A stretch of 64,000 nucleotides of DNA from Prorocentrum cordatum (Eukaryota > Sar > Dinophyceae > Prorocentrales > Prorocentraceae): contig CAUYUJ010015716.1 in assembly GCA_963575745.1 (NCBI GenBank), forward strand, positions 60,778 through 124,777. The letters are read 5' to 3'. Below, in pieces: positions 22,400 through 33,044 of this stretch. The translations under genes and the position numbers were made by a program. Position 1 is the stretch's first letter. Each line of letters opens with the position of its first letter. Under the pieces are notes generated by a model. That model saw only the letters and a list, made by a program, of their open reading frames with translations. It searched no databases and was not told where the DNA came from.

Positions 22400-24396
22400 C
22401 CCTGAGCCGTGTTGGCGGTCGTGATCTGCAACGCTCGATTCACCTCCTCCAGAGAAGCCGAGGAAGCGCCTCATCAAGAGAGTCCTTCCAGAACACGTCG
22501 AACAGAAAGTTGATGTCGGCAACTGTATCGACGTCCTCCTTCCAATGTCCTGCCCGCTCCCCGCTGGTAGCTTCTAAAATTCGATGAGTATCTCTGGTGA
22601 CTGCTCACGTGCCGTCCTTGGCCTCGAAGTCGGGGGCCGACGGATCCTTTGCGTGGCGGTGGACTAGGCGTGGCTTGGCCTTCCACTGGTGTTAAGCCCA
22701 CGCCATGAAGTTGGCCCGTAAGGCCAGGGAGCACGACCTTGAGCTATGCCAGCCCACCTGTTGGCAATATTGACAAACCGATCGAAAGTACTGTCATCCA
22801 ACACGCGCAGCGATGCAGCATCCTGGCACCAGGCTCCCGCTAGCTCAGCCGTAGTCTTCTTGCCAGAGTACGCGTCCTTCGCCGTGTGATCAACGGCCTG
22901 AATATGACGATACAAATGGCTGAGGCTACTCGTGACCTGCTCTGGGTCTCGGTTGGATGCGCGGAGGGAAGCATGCCGCTTGATGAGGGTAGTCGCCCCC
23001 CCCGCCATTCAGAACATCAGTTTCGCATGTGTGTGCGAGGGGTGGCCTGGCGGCGGGTCCACCTGACCAACGGCCCCGAGGCTCTACCGACAAATGACGG
23101 GCGGCGCTGCTCCGAAATCTTCTCAGCTCGAAGGACGGCTCCTTCGAGCGCGCTGACGCAGCGAGCACGCTCATCGGTGGCGGCCGCGCGGCGATCTGCT
23201 CCCCATGTGAACACCTGGCGAGCACCTGGGTCGAACGCGTCCGACGGGCCCCGCATCGCGCGACGTAGCAGACATGGGTCCGCGGGGGAGGCCCTCGACC
23301 CCGTCGCAACCGACGATGGGCCCCGCATCGTGCGACATAGGAGAGACAGGATCACCGGGCCGATGCGCAGGAGCAGCTGACGCAGGGCCCCAAGAGGCCT
23401 CGCGAGGCGGCACGCCTTGCCCATCCTCAGCCAGACCTCCCAGGGCCACCACGGTCTCGTCCGCGGCGGTCCACCTGGCCGAGCCCTGCGAACGCTCTGC
23501 CAGGGAATCGGGAGCAGCGCAACTCCCAGATGCGCAATCAGAAGCCTTGGGTCCGCGGGGAAGGCCCCCGATCCCGTCGCGTCCGATGCGTCCCACATCG
23601 CGCGACGTAGCAGACGTGGGCCCGCGGGGGAGGCCCCCGACTCCGTCGCGACCGGTGGGCCCCGCGTCGCGCGACATAAGACAACTCCCAGATGCGCAAT
23701 CAGAAACCTTGAGTCCGCGGGGAAGGCCCCCGACCCAGTCGCGACCGATGGGTTCCACATCGCGCGACGTAGCAGACGTGGGCCCGCGGGGGGGGCCTCC
23801 GACCCCGCCCGTCGCGACCGACTGGTCCCACATCGCGCGACATAAGAGAGGGGCGTGCACAGGCTCGGCAGGAACAGGGCCCCAGTCAGCCTCGCGAGGG
23901 GGCGCAAGGTTTGCCAGTCCGTGACAAAGCCCCCCGAGGTTGCCCTGTCCACGTCCGAGGTGGTCCACCTGACCATATCCCGCGAGCGCACTGCAAGGGG
24001 ATCGGCATCGTCCAGGAAGTCGAAGGGGTCGAGGTCTGCATCCATCTTGGAGGCCCTGCAGGCCTGGCCAGTACTGACATCTGTAGTCCCAGCACAGGTA
24101 GATGTCCCAGCGCAGGGAGGGGCCGGTGTCGAGGTGGCGCGCGCGCCCATATCGAGTGCCTCCAGCGATTCACCGACGGGGCGGACTGTGGGCCTAGGGC
24201 CCAGGGAGTGCCGACCTCCCGAGGGTGTCTCCACCTTCTCTGGCACTGCTGTCAGGGCCGCGGCATGGGGGCGCGATGTACCAGTAGTGGCATCCAGTAG
24301 TGCAGCAGGTGAACTGAACCAATCAGACTCGGAATCATGAAACGTGGCAGGGTTCCTGTAGACCTCTGCCTCTTGGTCCGCCTGAAGCTCTGCCAC
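22400..24396 (-). pseudogene. LINE interdomain linker with internal repeats
   Basis: The minus frame 24396-23017 starts with MAELQADQEAEVYRNPATFH and is acidic/Ser-rich (LDPFDFLDDADPLAVRSRDM), then falls into a tandem repeat (separate entry). A further frame 23008-22664 has HLYRHIQAVDHTAKDAYSGK and SLRVLDDSTFDRFVNIANRW, helical sequence typical of the endonuclease-to-RT connector. No catalytic motif is present. It belongs to the LINE by position and orientation. Confidence 0.4.
23245..23860 (-). repeat. GC-rich minisatellite, ~162-bp higher-order period, inside the LINE linker
   Basis: 'caactcccagatgcgcaatc' occurs at 23520 and 23682. Between and around them the phrases 'gcgcgacgtagcagac', 'ccgcgggg' and 'ggcccccgac' recur every 50-60 bp. 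Each higher-order unit contains about three related sub-units. Confidence 0.8.
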
Positions 24397-24442
24397 CGCT
24401 AGAAGTCCATGCTGTATCTAGGGTGGGAGGGTGTTCAGCCAA

Positions 24443-25210
24443 TCACTGTTGCCGCTTATTGTCAGGGTCAGGCAGTGGCTTGGGTCTCGGCGTGGCTGGC
24501 AATGGCTTTGGCGCGGGCAACTGCGTGGCCCACCTTTCCTTGCGAGCACCGGGCATGCAGACATTGAGCGCGCAAATCTTCTTCCAAGCGGCGCAAAGGT
24601 CAGCAGTGACCTTGAATGGGGGACGATTCATGCTACAAGCAACGTAATCGTACATCCTTCCTTCGCCCTTGGTCGCAGGTGACCAGCGCGTCGGGCAATT
24701 CCAGTCGTCCAGATATCTGTTGCAACCAACCATTGTCACGAAAGGTCTTTGGCTCAGCATTCCATTCCGCAATCGCAAGCATGGGTCATTCAATCCTTTA
24801 GTGAAGGCCGCCACTGCAATCGTGATGTCGTTATTGAGGCCACGCAAGAACAAACCATTCCCAGTCTTCGTGTGTAAGTTATGGGGAGCAAGCCCTTCGC
24901 AGAGGTCAGCGCGGCCTTCATCCCTCAGCCTGCTGCGCATGCGATTGAAAGAAGTCGTCGCAGCATGCTTCCGTGAAAGGATCCATTCGCCCCCTGAGAG
25001 GCCTTGATCTGGCTTGCCCGAGGGTCGGGCTGGGGTAGCGTGGGACTGCCACCCGTCCTTGGTCGTGCTCGATCTTGGGGAGATCGGCGGGGTCCTTCTG
25101 GGTCTCACCAGGGCCACGACTGAATGCGAGTAGACGTGTTCCGTGAGGAACAGATGGGCCGTCAGGCCCCATTCTCTGATATTGGCAAAGAAAATGTCAA
25201 CGCTGTCTGA
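24443..25210 (-). pseudogene. LINE endonuclease domain (EEP/APE type), frameshifted
   Basis: On the minus strand the domain opens with DIFFANIREWGLTAHLFLTE. In the neighbouring frame ALVETQKDPADLPKIEHDQG supplies the catalytic Glu position. GWQSHATPARPSGKPDQGLS follows, then LNNDITIAVAAFTKGLNDPC. A segment readable as EWNAEPKTFRDNGWLQQISG in one frame corresponds to the G-D-x-N motif region, and RMYDYVACSMN to the C-terminal Asp motif. APE-type endonucleases nick the target DNA for target-primed reverse transcription. Frame changes occur near 25115 and 24760. A stop at 24443 separates it from the linker. Confidence 0.6.
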
Positions 25211-25238
25211 TGCCTTCGCTGCCTTGCTGCTTGTCAGG

Positions 25239-26381
25239 CTAAACGCGCTGCCCAGCGTCAGCGCCAGCATCAGCCTTGGAAGAGCCTGGAGACTTGGCAG
25301 CCATCCGCCTGGCCTCGGCCGTGGCCTTGGCGATGGACTCGATCTGGCGGTTGCGCTCCTCGACGCTGATGGGAGGGGTCTTGGGCGAGCTGGGAGCTGG
25401 GGCGCCTCCTCCAGCGTCTGCTGAGCTGCCATCGCCTGCGGATGCTGGGGCTGCCTCCTCATCCTCCACGACTAGGGCGGCGCCGTCTTCTGTCTCGCGC
25501 TTCTTCTTAGGCATCTGCAAGGCCACCTTGGCAGCGGCCCGGAGGTCACGAAGCTCCTGCTCGCGATGCTTCGCCTGTCCCGCGACGGTCTCAAGCTGCT
25601 GCTGAAACTTGCGAAAGCTCGCCTGGTCGGACTCCTCAAACTCATCTAAGCACTTGAAGAGTTTGGGATCGATCCCGAAGATGGACCCATGCGCTGGTGC
25701 ATCCGCAGCTTCATCACCTTTGTCCTGGGTGGCGAGCAGTGCTTCGTTCCTGGCCTGGTCAGCGTCGAAGAGCTCAGCAGCGGCCTGCTTCTGCTTCTCC
25801 AGAGCCTCTCAGACGTACTGTTCGGCTTGGAGAGGCCGCTGGGTGGCCTTGTCGAGCTTGATCTGTTTCTGGGCGCAGGCGGCCGCAGTCTCACGCTGCG
25901 GCACGTAGGGACACTTCGGCTTGACTGGAGGGTCGGCGGTAGCGGCCTGTGCCTGCACCTTGTGGACCAGGGTCAGGGTGGTGTCCGTGGAGAGACCCGA
26001 CACCTCCAGGAACTTCTGAAGGTATTCATCTGAGCTGGCGCCTCCGCCGACCGATGGTAGACCAGGCCATTCATGTCCGAGCGGAACCAGCCGCGAGCCG
26101 ACCATTACTTGGTACCCAGTTCACGATGTGCCCAGGTGGGGTCGCGGTAGAATTGGCCTTTCCACGGATCTTGCAGTGGTCCTTCTAACGCTTGAGACTC
26201 CAGTTGCAGGCCCAGTTTCCACATCCTGTACAGACCGTGTACGCATTACCTTGGATCTTCCTCCCAGCCATGGAGCCGTGATGCTGCGCCGCCTGGGCAG
26301 GCTGACACAGCGGTGCGATAAAAAGATTGGACCTGGCCGCGGACTAGCGGTATTCACGTGTTCCCCAGTGGAACAAAGCAT
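25239..26381 (-). pseudogene. LINE ORF1-like region: zinc finger plus helical, charged segment
   Basis: Just after the leader relic a minus-strand frame reads AMAGRKIQGNAYTVCTGCGN and continues with a second Cys pair after a stop, giving C-x2-C ... C-x2-C spacing like a RanBP2-type or ribbon zinc finger. Then come DEYLQKFLEVSGLSTDTTLT, CPYVPQRETAAACAQKQIKL, EALEKQKQAAAELFDADQAR, FRKFQQQLETVAGQAKHREQ and IDPKLFKCLDEFEESDQASF, a long helical/coiled-coil-like stretch. PKKKRETEDG (about 25510) resembles a nuclear localisation signal. The frame ends at 25239. Several in-frame stops (for example after LQAEQYV) show decay. Likely role: RNA or RNP binding of the element transcript. Confidence 0.5.
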
Positions 26382-26402
26382 TTTGAGCCAAAACGGCTAC
26401 GG
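26382..26402 (-). other. Relic of the dinoflagellate spliced leader
   Basis: On the minus strand 19 of 21 bases match the conserved dinoflagellate trans-spliced leader. It reads CCGTAGCCGTTTTGGCTCAA then A; the two changes are at 26394 and 26382. The base before it (G) fits the ambiguous first base of the leader. Trans-spliced leaders occur on mature mRNAs, so a genomic copy indicates insertion of a reverse-transcribed mRNA. The element reading frame starts just downstream. Confidence 0.85.
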
Positions 26403-26575
26403 CGGAGGTGGAGGAGGAGGAGGAGGAGGAGGAGGAGGAAGAGGGAGGAAAAGCAGGAGGAGGAGCAGGAGGTGGACGAGGAGGAGGATGAGGAGGGAGG
26501 GAGGAGGAGGATGAGGAGGATGAGGAAGAGAGATGAGAGATGAGGAGGAGGAGGAGGATGGAGGCGAGGAGGAAG
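26403..26575 (+). repeat. (GGA)n-rich tract
   Basis: GGA and GGAT triplets directly upstream (minus sense) of the spliced-leader relic, so it forms the 5' flank of the LINE copy. Confidence 0.9.
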
Positions 26576-26769
26576 GGAAGGATGAAAAGGGCAAGGACGA
26601 GTTGAACGAGTTTTTGGTTTGGTTTGTGCTGTGTGTTCTTGTTGTTTTTACTTGTTTGTGTCTCTGGCCCGTCCTCTTCGCCACGATGGTGTTCACCTCG
26701 AAGAGCCAGCCCGAGTGTGGTCCAGGATATGTCCATGGGTCGATGTGGAAGGAGGAAGATGGGAAGAAA

Positions 26770-26960
26770 GACGAGGGAGTAGAAGGACCAGTGTAAGCCC
26801 AGGACACATCAGAGATGCTGCAGTGCACCGTCTTGTCCTAAGTGCCCTCTTCAGAGTCCTTCCAGGTATGTGCTTTCCGCTGATAGAAAAGAGCAAAGAG
26901 GCAGGACGATACAGTCAAAGGACATGTACACCGATTGTTGCGTCTTGAACAGCATAGCAT
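26770..26960 (+). repeat. Module C relative, plus strand, diverged
   Basis: Carries 'accagtgtaagcccaggaca', 'catcagagatgctgcagtg' and 'gccctcttcaga', aligning with the 21340 copy. It ends with 'gattgttgcgtcttga', matching 'gactgttgtgtcttga' at about 21575. More diverged than the other two copies. Confidence 0.55.
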
Positions 26961-27540
26961 GTGCCTTTCACCCGTTTGCGTGTTGCACAATGTCAGACTT
27001 TTGGTCATAGATTTCGCAGAAATCTGAAGCGAGGGCCCAAGTCCGAATTGATGGTCATTTCTTACAGAACCAGTGTCCATCAGTATAACTCTGACACACT
27101 TTGAATTTCTGGTAGGAGGATATCCGGAAATTCCACTCGAGAGCAGGATGTGGAAAACGAGCTGGACTCCGTCCCTGTAGCTGGTGGAAGCTTGCAAGGC
27201 GACTGTGCGTGACGATGGGGCGAGATCTGCATGTTGAAAACGCCTCTGCCACGCGTCATCGTATCATTGTGGTTTTGAGATTTTTCACTGCGCGAAAAGA
27301 ACTGGTGAGGAAGTTTCCAGCGAAGCGCCCAGCCGAGCCTACGGACATGTTGTTGGTGCGAAAGGGCTTTGTCCCTTTGATGGAAGAGGGATTGAGGAGG
27401 AGGACGCCGATTCCGATGCTTTTTTTGTAGTTTTCCCAACTACCAACAGTCCTGTGGTGTTGGGTCCTCGTTTTGCAGAGACAGCGCCGCGCGTCCTTCC
27501 TTCTCCTCCCGCTGCCCCCCCTTCCACCCCCATCATCAGC
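26961..27540. other. Intergenic, no gene recognised
   Basis: Moderate-GC sequence with short frames on both strands. A minus frame 27439-27080 (MGKLQKKHRNRRPPPQSLFH...) is not recognisable and has no supporting context. Confidence 0.4.
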
Positions 27541-27562
27541 ATCACCGTCACCATCATCATTG

Positions 27563-27616
<54 letters not shown>

Positions 27617-27640
27617 CCATCATCACCATCATCATCAGTT
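27541..27640 (+). repeat. (CAT)n / (ATC)n triplet microsatellite
   Basis: Near-perfect ATC triplets with a few CAC changes. Confidence 0.95.
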
Positions 27641-27845
27641 CGGCACCCCCCTCACACGGTTCGTGGCCCCATAGGGAGCTCCACCGGAGGCCCCAGTGGG
27701 TGCGTCCGCATGCGCCACCGCCACCCAGGACAGCGTTTCGTGGCCCCATGGGGAGCTCCACCGTAGGCTCCAATGGCAGGGTCCGTATGCGTCACCGCCA
27801 CCCATTACGGCACACCCCTCACACGGTTCGTGGCTCCATAGGTTT
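27640..27845 (-). repeat. 89-bp satellite, about 2.3 units, inverse orientation to the 37.8-39.1 kb array
   Basis: Contains 'cacacggttcgtggcccca', 'tagggagctccaccg', 'cgtccgcatgcgccac' and 'ccgccaccca'. Read in reverse these are the landmarks of the main array (GGGGCCACGAA, GGAGCTCC, GACGCATGCGAAC). Confidence 0.8.
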
Positions 27846-27869
27846 AGGTTCGTGAATTGACTACAGGCG

Positions 27870-28312
27870 GTCCATGGGAAAACCTGCCGAAATCTTCAAA
27901 ACATCGTCGGCCGGAAACTCAAACTCCAACAACATGGTAAAGAATCTTGAATGGGAAACTCCAAATTCAAGACAACATGAGAAAACCTCGAGCACAAACC
28001 CTGGGGAAAACTTAAACACAGAAGAAACTACAGAACATCTGGAAGCCGAAACCTGGGGAAATAATCAAACCCACAAGAAACTTAGAAAAGACCTAAAGCT
28101 CAAACCCTGAAAAAAAAACTCAAGCCCAGAAGGTTTTGAAACAGTGATTTTAGAGTTTTCTCATCGTCTTCAAAGAGTTTTCCAGAGTTTGTATAACATT
28201 TTTATTAGAGTTTGCAAGCGTTTCGATTTTTGTTTGAGTTTCTTATTTCCCACAGTTTTTTTGTATATAAGAAGTTTCAGTCGTTTCGAGTTTTCACAGT
28301 TTTTCTTTACAT
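27870..28312 (+). other. AT-rich island with a strand switch (A-rich then T-rich)
   Basis: From about 27880 to 28120 the plus strand is A-rich with recurring 'gaaaac', 'gaaact' and 'caaaccct' phrases. From 28140 to 28312 it is T-rich with the complementary phrases 'gagttttc' and 'agagttt'. No gene is supported. It lies immediately upstream of the (AT)n tract and LINE. Confidence 0.5.
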
Positions 28313-28323
28313 ATATATATATA

Positions 28324-28367
<44 letters not shown>
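28313..28367 (+). repeat. (AT)n dinucleotide tract
   Basis: Nearly uninterrupted AT run with one 'gaatat' break, ending directly at the palindrome. Confidence 0.97.
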
Positions 28368-28368
<1 letters not shown>

Positions 28369-28450
28369 CCACCGGCTGCAAGATGAGGTCCACGTTGCGC
28401 ACCAGAGCCGCTCTGGTGCGCAACGTGGACCTCATCTTGCAGCCGGTGGA
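28368..28450. repeat. Perfect 40-bp inverted repeat with 3-bp loop
   Basis: The left arm 28368-28407 begins TCCACCGGCTGCAAGATGAG and its exact reverse complement occupies 28411-28450; the loop is CCG. The right arm is continuous with LINE ORF1 coding sequence, so the left arm is an inverted copy of the element's first 40 bases. Confidence 0.95.
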
Positions 28451-29534
28451 ATACGTCCTTCCAGGCCGCTCCGCTCCACGACATGTCCGTCAAGGTCTGG
28501 CGTGCTTTACGATCTCGCTAGAGGGCGCCCGCACGACCCCTGCCATCCTGTCCCCGCTGACGCCGCTAGTGCAGGTCTCCGCGGTAAACTCCCTCTGGGT
28601 TGACATCCCCGCTGAGCTCCTGTCCACGTTCCTGTCCAGGATGGCGGGCCCAGAGGTTCGTTCCAATCCTGTGCCGTTGCTGTGCCGACAACCCCAGAGG
28701 AGCTTGGGCAGCTTACCAGAGATGCGTCGTGTGGTCGTGGAGGTCCTCCTTCCCAGCCACATTTCGGAGGTCTCCACCGAGCTCGTCATTCGATTTCTAC
28801 GGCGCCAGGTGCTGACCCCGCAGATGTACATCGGCCATAAGGATCTCTACACCTGCCCGGACGCTAAGATCATGGAGTGCCACGGGCCGCTCGCCATGCG
28901 CCACGTCTGGCCCCTTTGCTCTCAAGCGCTCTACCTCTCTTCTGATAGGGTGCTCCTCCACACATCGGCTTCTGCAGAGACGTGGGTCGAGCTACTCGAC
29001 AAGATCCTCCGCGAAGACGCGGACCACGCCGTTACGACGCTAAAGCACAAGGCCCGACGCTGCGGTGGCCGCCCTTGGGTGATCCCCACGGCCACCTCGA
29101 CGGCACTCGCCGCCTCGCGCCGGCGGAGGGGCCGCCCCAAAGGGGATCAATCTCTGACGAACTACGTCACGGATATCCGCGTGAATGGGGAGTTCGGGGA
29201 CACCGACGGGACCGTGATCCAACAGCTGATTACGCATGCTTGCACGAAGGCAGGCCTGGAGTTGCGGCCTACTGCTCCGGATCAAGCCCCGCAGCCAGGA
29301 CAATGGGTGCACCTCGCTTCTCGGGATGCAGCTGCGCCTCCTGGTCGCGCTCGCCTGTTTCTTCGTTCTCCCGACGAGGTTCGGAAGGTGTTCAACGCGC
29401 TCCATGGACAGGTTATGCAAGTGGGAGTCGACTACTTGGCCATCACTGTTACCAACGACCTCTACGATTCTGAGCCCATCTCGGGAAACAGGTGGCGGGG
29501 GGGGCAGGGGGCTGCCTCCCCCGCGGCCGCATAG
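28411..29534 (+). CDS. LINE ORF1 protein (RNA-binding, probable), 5' end altered
   Basis: The frame is open from upstream of the (AT)n tract, but element coding seems to begin at the right palindrome arm with LVRNVDLILQPVEYVLPGRS; the native start may be lost or lie further 5'. An ATG at 28383 inside the left arm is in frame but sits in inverted sequence. A basic RRRRGRPKG motif near 29115 resembles an AT-hook. The last third (ARLFLRSPDEVRKVFNALHG ... VDYLAITVTNDLYD) has the beta-alpha-beta pattern of an RRM, as in many LINE ORF1 proteins. Expected role: binding the element RNA and chaperoning target-primed reverse transcription. It ends at TAG 29532-29534, inside the ORF2 frame. The RRM call is by pattern only. 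Confidence 0.6.
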
Positions 29535-32500
29535 CGAACAACGACGCGGATGCTTTTGGAATTCAGATTTTTACGTGCATGGGCTCTACCTTCTGGCTTG
29601 TGGACGTCGCCTTCGAGCTCCGCTTGGGTACCCCAGGACCGAGCTCCCTGTGCCGCGGCCAGTCCAGCAATTCGGAGCCTTCTCCTTCGTCTCGTACCTC
29701 TTCGTCTTTCGCTTGTACGTCGTCATGCCGGCTTTTACCTCGTCTTCCTGCTTTTCCACTTGATCAGCTACTTCAATGTGACCCGGGCCTTCTGGCTCCA
29801 ATGCCAGCTCACTCGCAGACAGATGTGCCGTACCAGATCCAGCTGCAGAATCAGATCCGCCACGATTTTGGACACGGCGTTCTACCTGCGCCGCCAGCTC
29901 CTCGCACGCCCACCTGCCCGTGCTCTCCGGCCAGACGTCGACGCCGGCCCCCTCTCCAGGACAGTCCGTACCTAGGGGATTTCTCTGCCGTCACTTGGAA
30001 CTGCCAGGCTTTATTTGCCTCGGATGCAGGTCGCCATCGGACCAAGTCGTACAATGTACGAAGGCTTATGGCGGACCACGATATTGGCCTATGGACAGAG
30101 ACGCATGGCACCGCTGGCGGCAACGCTGTTTGGCGGAATCCCTCAGACTGCACTTCCTGGTGGGCTCCCGGCCTCACCGCAGGCAGCGCGGGGGTGGGAG
30201 TGACTATTCAGAACAAGTTCCTTTCCAAGTTTTCCGCGCGGCCACGATGGCATATTCTGCTTCCCGGCCGCGCCGCTGTCCTTCGTCTGCGCGGTGCGGA
30301 GGGTTGCTTGGACATCATTGTCGCGTACTTTCACACTGGCAGTACCCCCTCCCAGGAGGACATCGACGCGGCAGGTCTTTCCCATCTTGGCCGGGTTCCC
30401 AGTTTCGTGGAACTCCGAGATGCTCTGCGCCGGCGCATCGCGCAGCACATCTTGCCCAAGGATCGGGTGCTCACACTGCTTGGGGGCGACTTCAATTACG
30501 CGGCCGCTCCCGAAGACCGTCGCTGCGTCAACACTGGTGTTGCGACGGGCGCGAGGGACCGTGGGGAGCAGTCTAATTGGCGTCGTCTGGCTGAGCTTCC
30601 TCATGGTCTGCATGAGCTTCACCAGCCCGACATGACCTACGCCTCGCCGACCTCCCGCTCCCGCCTCGACAGATTCTATTGCAACCAGAGCGTCGTGGAG
30701 GGTTTCGACCGGAAGATGACATGCGCGGCTTTGGCATGGACGCCCGAGCTTTCCAGACACCGGGCAGTGAGTTTTCGACGCGCTCTACCTAGGCATTCCT
30801 CTTTCGAAACCGCGCCGCTGCCCGACGACGTGATGGAGAATCCGGCATGGCCTCATCGAGTGGCATTGGCATGGCAAGATATTTTGGCTGAGGAGGCTCA
30901 CCCCTCTCCCCTCCACAGGCTGGTGTGCCTCAAGAAGGCGATGCGGACGGCTGCCCGCAACTTGCCATTCTCGGCGTCCCCCCCGGAGGATGCCGCGGCG
31001 CTCGAGGACAGAGTTGGTGTCGCCATGAAGTTTCTTCGCTCCTCGGAGGCTGGCTCGGCGACTGGAGTGAGTCAGTGCATTCTCCGGTACCCGCTCCTCA
31101 AAGACCTCGTGGACAACCCGTGCGACTTCGATTCGCCCGTTGGCCGGCGTCTCCGTCTCGTCCGGCAGCACGTTGCGGAGCTTGCACGTGATCACGCTGT
31201 GTCGGAGCTGCGGCAGCTGCACGAGGACATCAAAGGCCTGTCAGAGGAGCAGGCCACGCGCTGGCGGCAGCGAAACCACCGGCTTCTTACTCGTTTGGCG
31301 CCTGGTCGTGGGTGTTCCAATTTTGCGCTCAGGGACAATGCTGGGACCGTGTCGACCTCTCTGGAGCATCAAGCCCGTGTACTTCGAGAGCATTGGTCTC
31401 AAGTATTTCGGCGTCGCGGTACCGATGGGCAACTTCGACAAGCATGGCTGGCAGATGAGGTTTTGCACGCTACTCCTGAGCAGCTTCACCACGTTCCTGG
31501 CAAGATAGTCCCGTTTGAGACCTTCGAAAAGGCAGTCGGCACCACGAACAACAGTTCGCCGGGGCCCGACGGCATTCCTTTCAAAGCATGGCGCAAGCTT
31601 GGGCGATTTGCCGCGGAGGCGCTCTATGATGCCTTCTGCTCGATTGCCTGTCCGAGTGGGATTTCTATGTTGGAGGCGGATTGGGAGACATTCAATGAAA
31701 GCATGATGGTGTTCCTCCCCAAGAAGCCGTCCGGTTCTACCCCAGAAGGACTGGACATCTTCACTGCGCACAACATGCGGCCCTTGAACATCACCAACGC
31801 CGACAACATGATCATTTGCAGTGCGGTACGTATGCACATCGAGCCGGAGGTCGCCCCAGGGATCTCCGAATCCCAGCGCGGGTTCCTTCGCGGCCGGTCA
31901 ATGCTGGCCAACCTCATGGACATCGAGGAGGCGATGCTCCACAATTCTCTGGTCTACGAGTCCTCGGCGGCGGTGTTTTTCGATTTCGAGGCCGCGTTCC
32001 CGAGCGTCAGCCAGGAATTCTTGATGGAGGTGATTTCCGCGCGTGGCTGGCCTACGTGGTGCACTTGTTTGGTCCGCGCACTCTATTGGAACAGCCGCTG
32101 CAATATCGTCGCTGGCGGGGCGAAGTTCGATGGATTTACTCTCGCAGCAGGGGTGCGCCAAGGCTGCCCATTATCCCCCCTGCTGTTCGCGGTGCTATCA
32201 GATGTTCTTCTTCGGAGACTCGCCCGTCACGTTCCTGATGCTTTACCGCGCGCCTATGCCGACGACCTGGCGGTCGTGCTCTCGCACGGGAGGAGAGACG
32301 CCCCGATCTTGGAGCACATGTTCGAGGAGTACGCCCTGCTCTCTGGACTCCGGCTTCGCCACGGCAAGTCGGCATGGGTGCCACTGTCGTTGGGCGACTT
32401 AGACCAGGTGCGGATTCAGCTCCACGCGGCGGCCCCCGCCTGGAGCGACTTTACAATCCGTCGTTATGCCACCTACCTGGGTTTTGCTGTGGGGCCAGAG

Positions 32501-33044
32501 CGCGCGGAGCATTCTTGGACAAAGCCCTTGGACAAATTCGTTACGCGAGCCCGGATCTGGAGAGACATTGGATGTGGCTTGTTGTTGACGCTTCTGGCTT
32601 ACCGCGCATGCATATTCCCGGTTCTCGGCTCCGTGCTTCAACTTGACCGGCCCCCCGCTGATTGGGACGACTATGAGCAAAAGGCGTGCGCTATTCTCTT
32701 CCCGGGTCCGCGGGGGTGGGCGCCTCCCGCGGCCCTCCGGAGCTTGCGCGCCCTCGGCTTCCAGTCCGCGCTCATTGACGCCCGCGCGACTGCGGCGGCG
32801 GCGAAGTGCCGGGTCTACCAGTGGGAGAACGTGGCGCACGGCGGCCTCCAAGTTCGCCGACGAACCCGGGCATTGGAGCACGTGCGAGGGAGCTCCGACT
32901 ACGTGATGCGGCAGGCACGATGGCACGACTGGTACCAGCGCGATTTCTTCACCAACCTTGACCAGTCCCACGGGCTGCTTCAGCAGAAGGCGACGAGCGC
33001 AGGGCTGACGACGGCTGAGCTGATGCAGGGCGCTGCTGCGGAGC
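29492..33044 (+). CDS. LINE ORF2: endonuclease-reverse transcriptase polyprotein
   Basis: The frame opens at 29492; ATGs lie at 29492 and 29801, the latter perhaps a better start because the protein is Ser/Pro-rich and unstructured before it. Counting from 29492: residues about 165-440 form an APE-like endonuclease ([17 protein letters not shown] with catalytic Glu, [12 protein letters not shown] near residue 331, and a terminal SRHRAV motif with His). Residues about 660-1000 form the [29 protein letters not shown] (motif A, residue 829), [18 protein letters not shown] (motif B, about 887), [13 protein letters not shown] (motif C, about 921), then the thumb. It nicks target DNA and copies the element RNA at the nick. 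After residue 1184 the frame runs into the CA-rich repeat, so the true C-terminus is missing or hidden in the gap. Confidence 0.88.

Larger units (their letters stand above)
21955..26402 (-). mobile_element. Non-LTR retrotransposon carrying a spliced-leader relic at its 5' end
   Basis: In minus-strand order the element shows: a DinoSL relic (26402-26382), a zinc-finger-like start (about 26260-26160), a Gln/Lys/Glu-rich helical ORF1-like region (about 26100-25240), an exonuclease-endonuclease-phosphatase type endonuclease (about 25200-24450), a low-complexity and repeated linker (24400-22400) and the N-terminal part of an RT (22350-21960). Satellite sequence follows directly, so the RT catalytic core is absent. 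The parts are in several frames with stops. Length to the break is 4.45 kb. The order matches dinoflagellate LINEs as I know them. Confidence 0.65.
28411..33044 (+). mobile_element. Non-LTR retrotransposon (LINE) with ORF1 and ORF2, best preserved element in the window
   Basis: Two plus-strand frames overlap by about 43 bp (ORF1 ends at 29534, the ORF2 frame opens at 29492). ORF2 has an APE-like endonuclease followed by an RT with all catalytic motifs. The 5' boundary is the palindrome at 28368-28450; the 3' side runs straight into (CACACG)n. The ORF2 frame has no internal stop through 1.18 thousand codons, indicating recent insertion or low decay. Fragments of the same 89-bp satellite lie on both sides (27640-27845 and 34310-34470). 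Confidence 0.85.
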
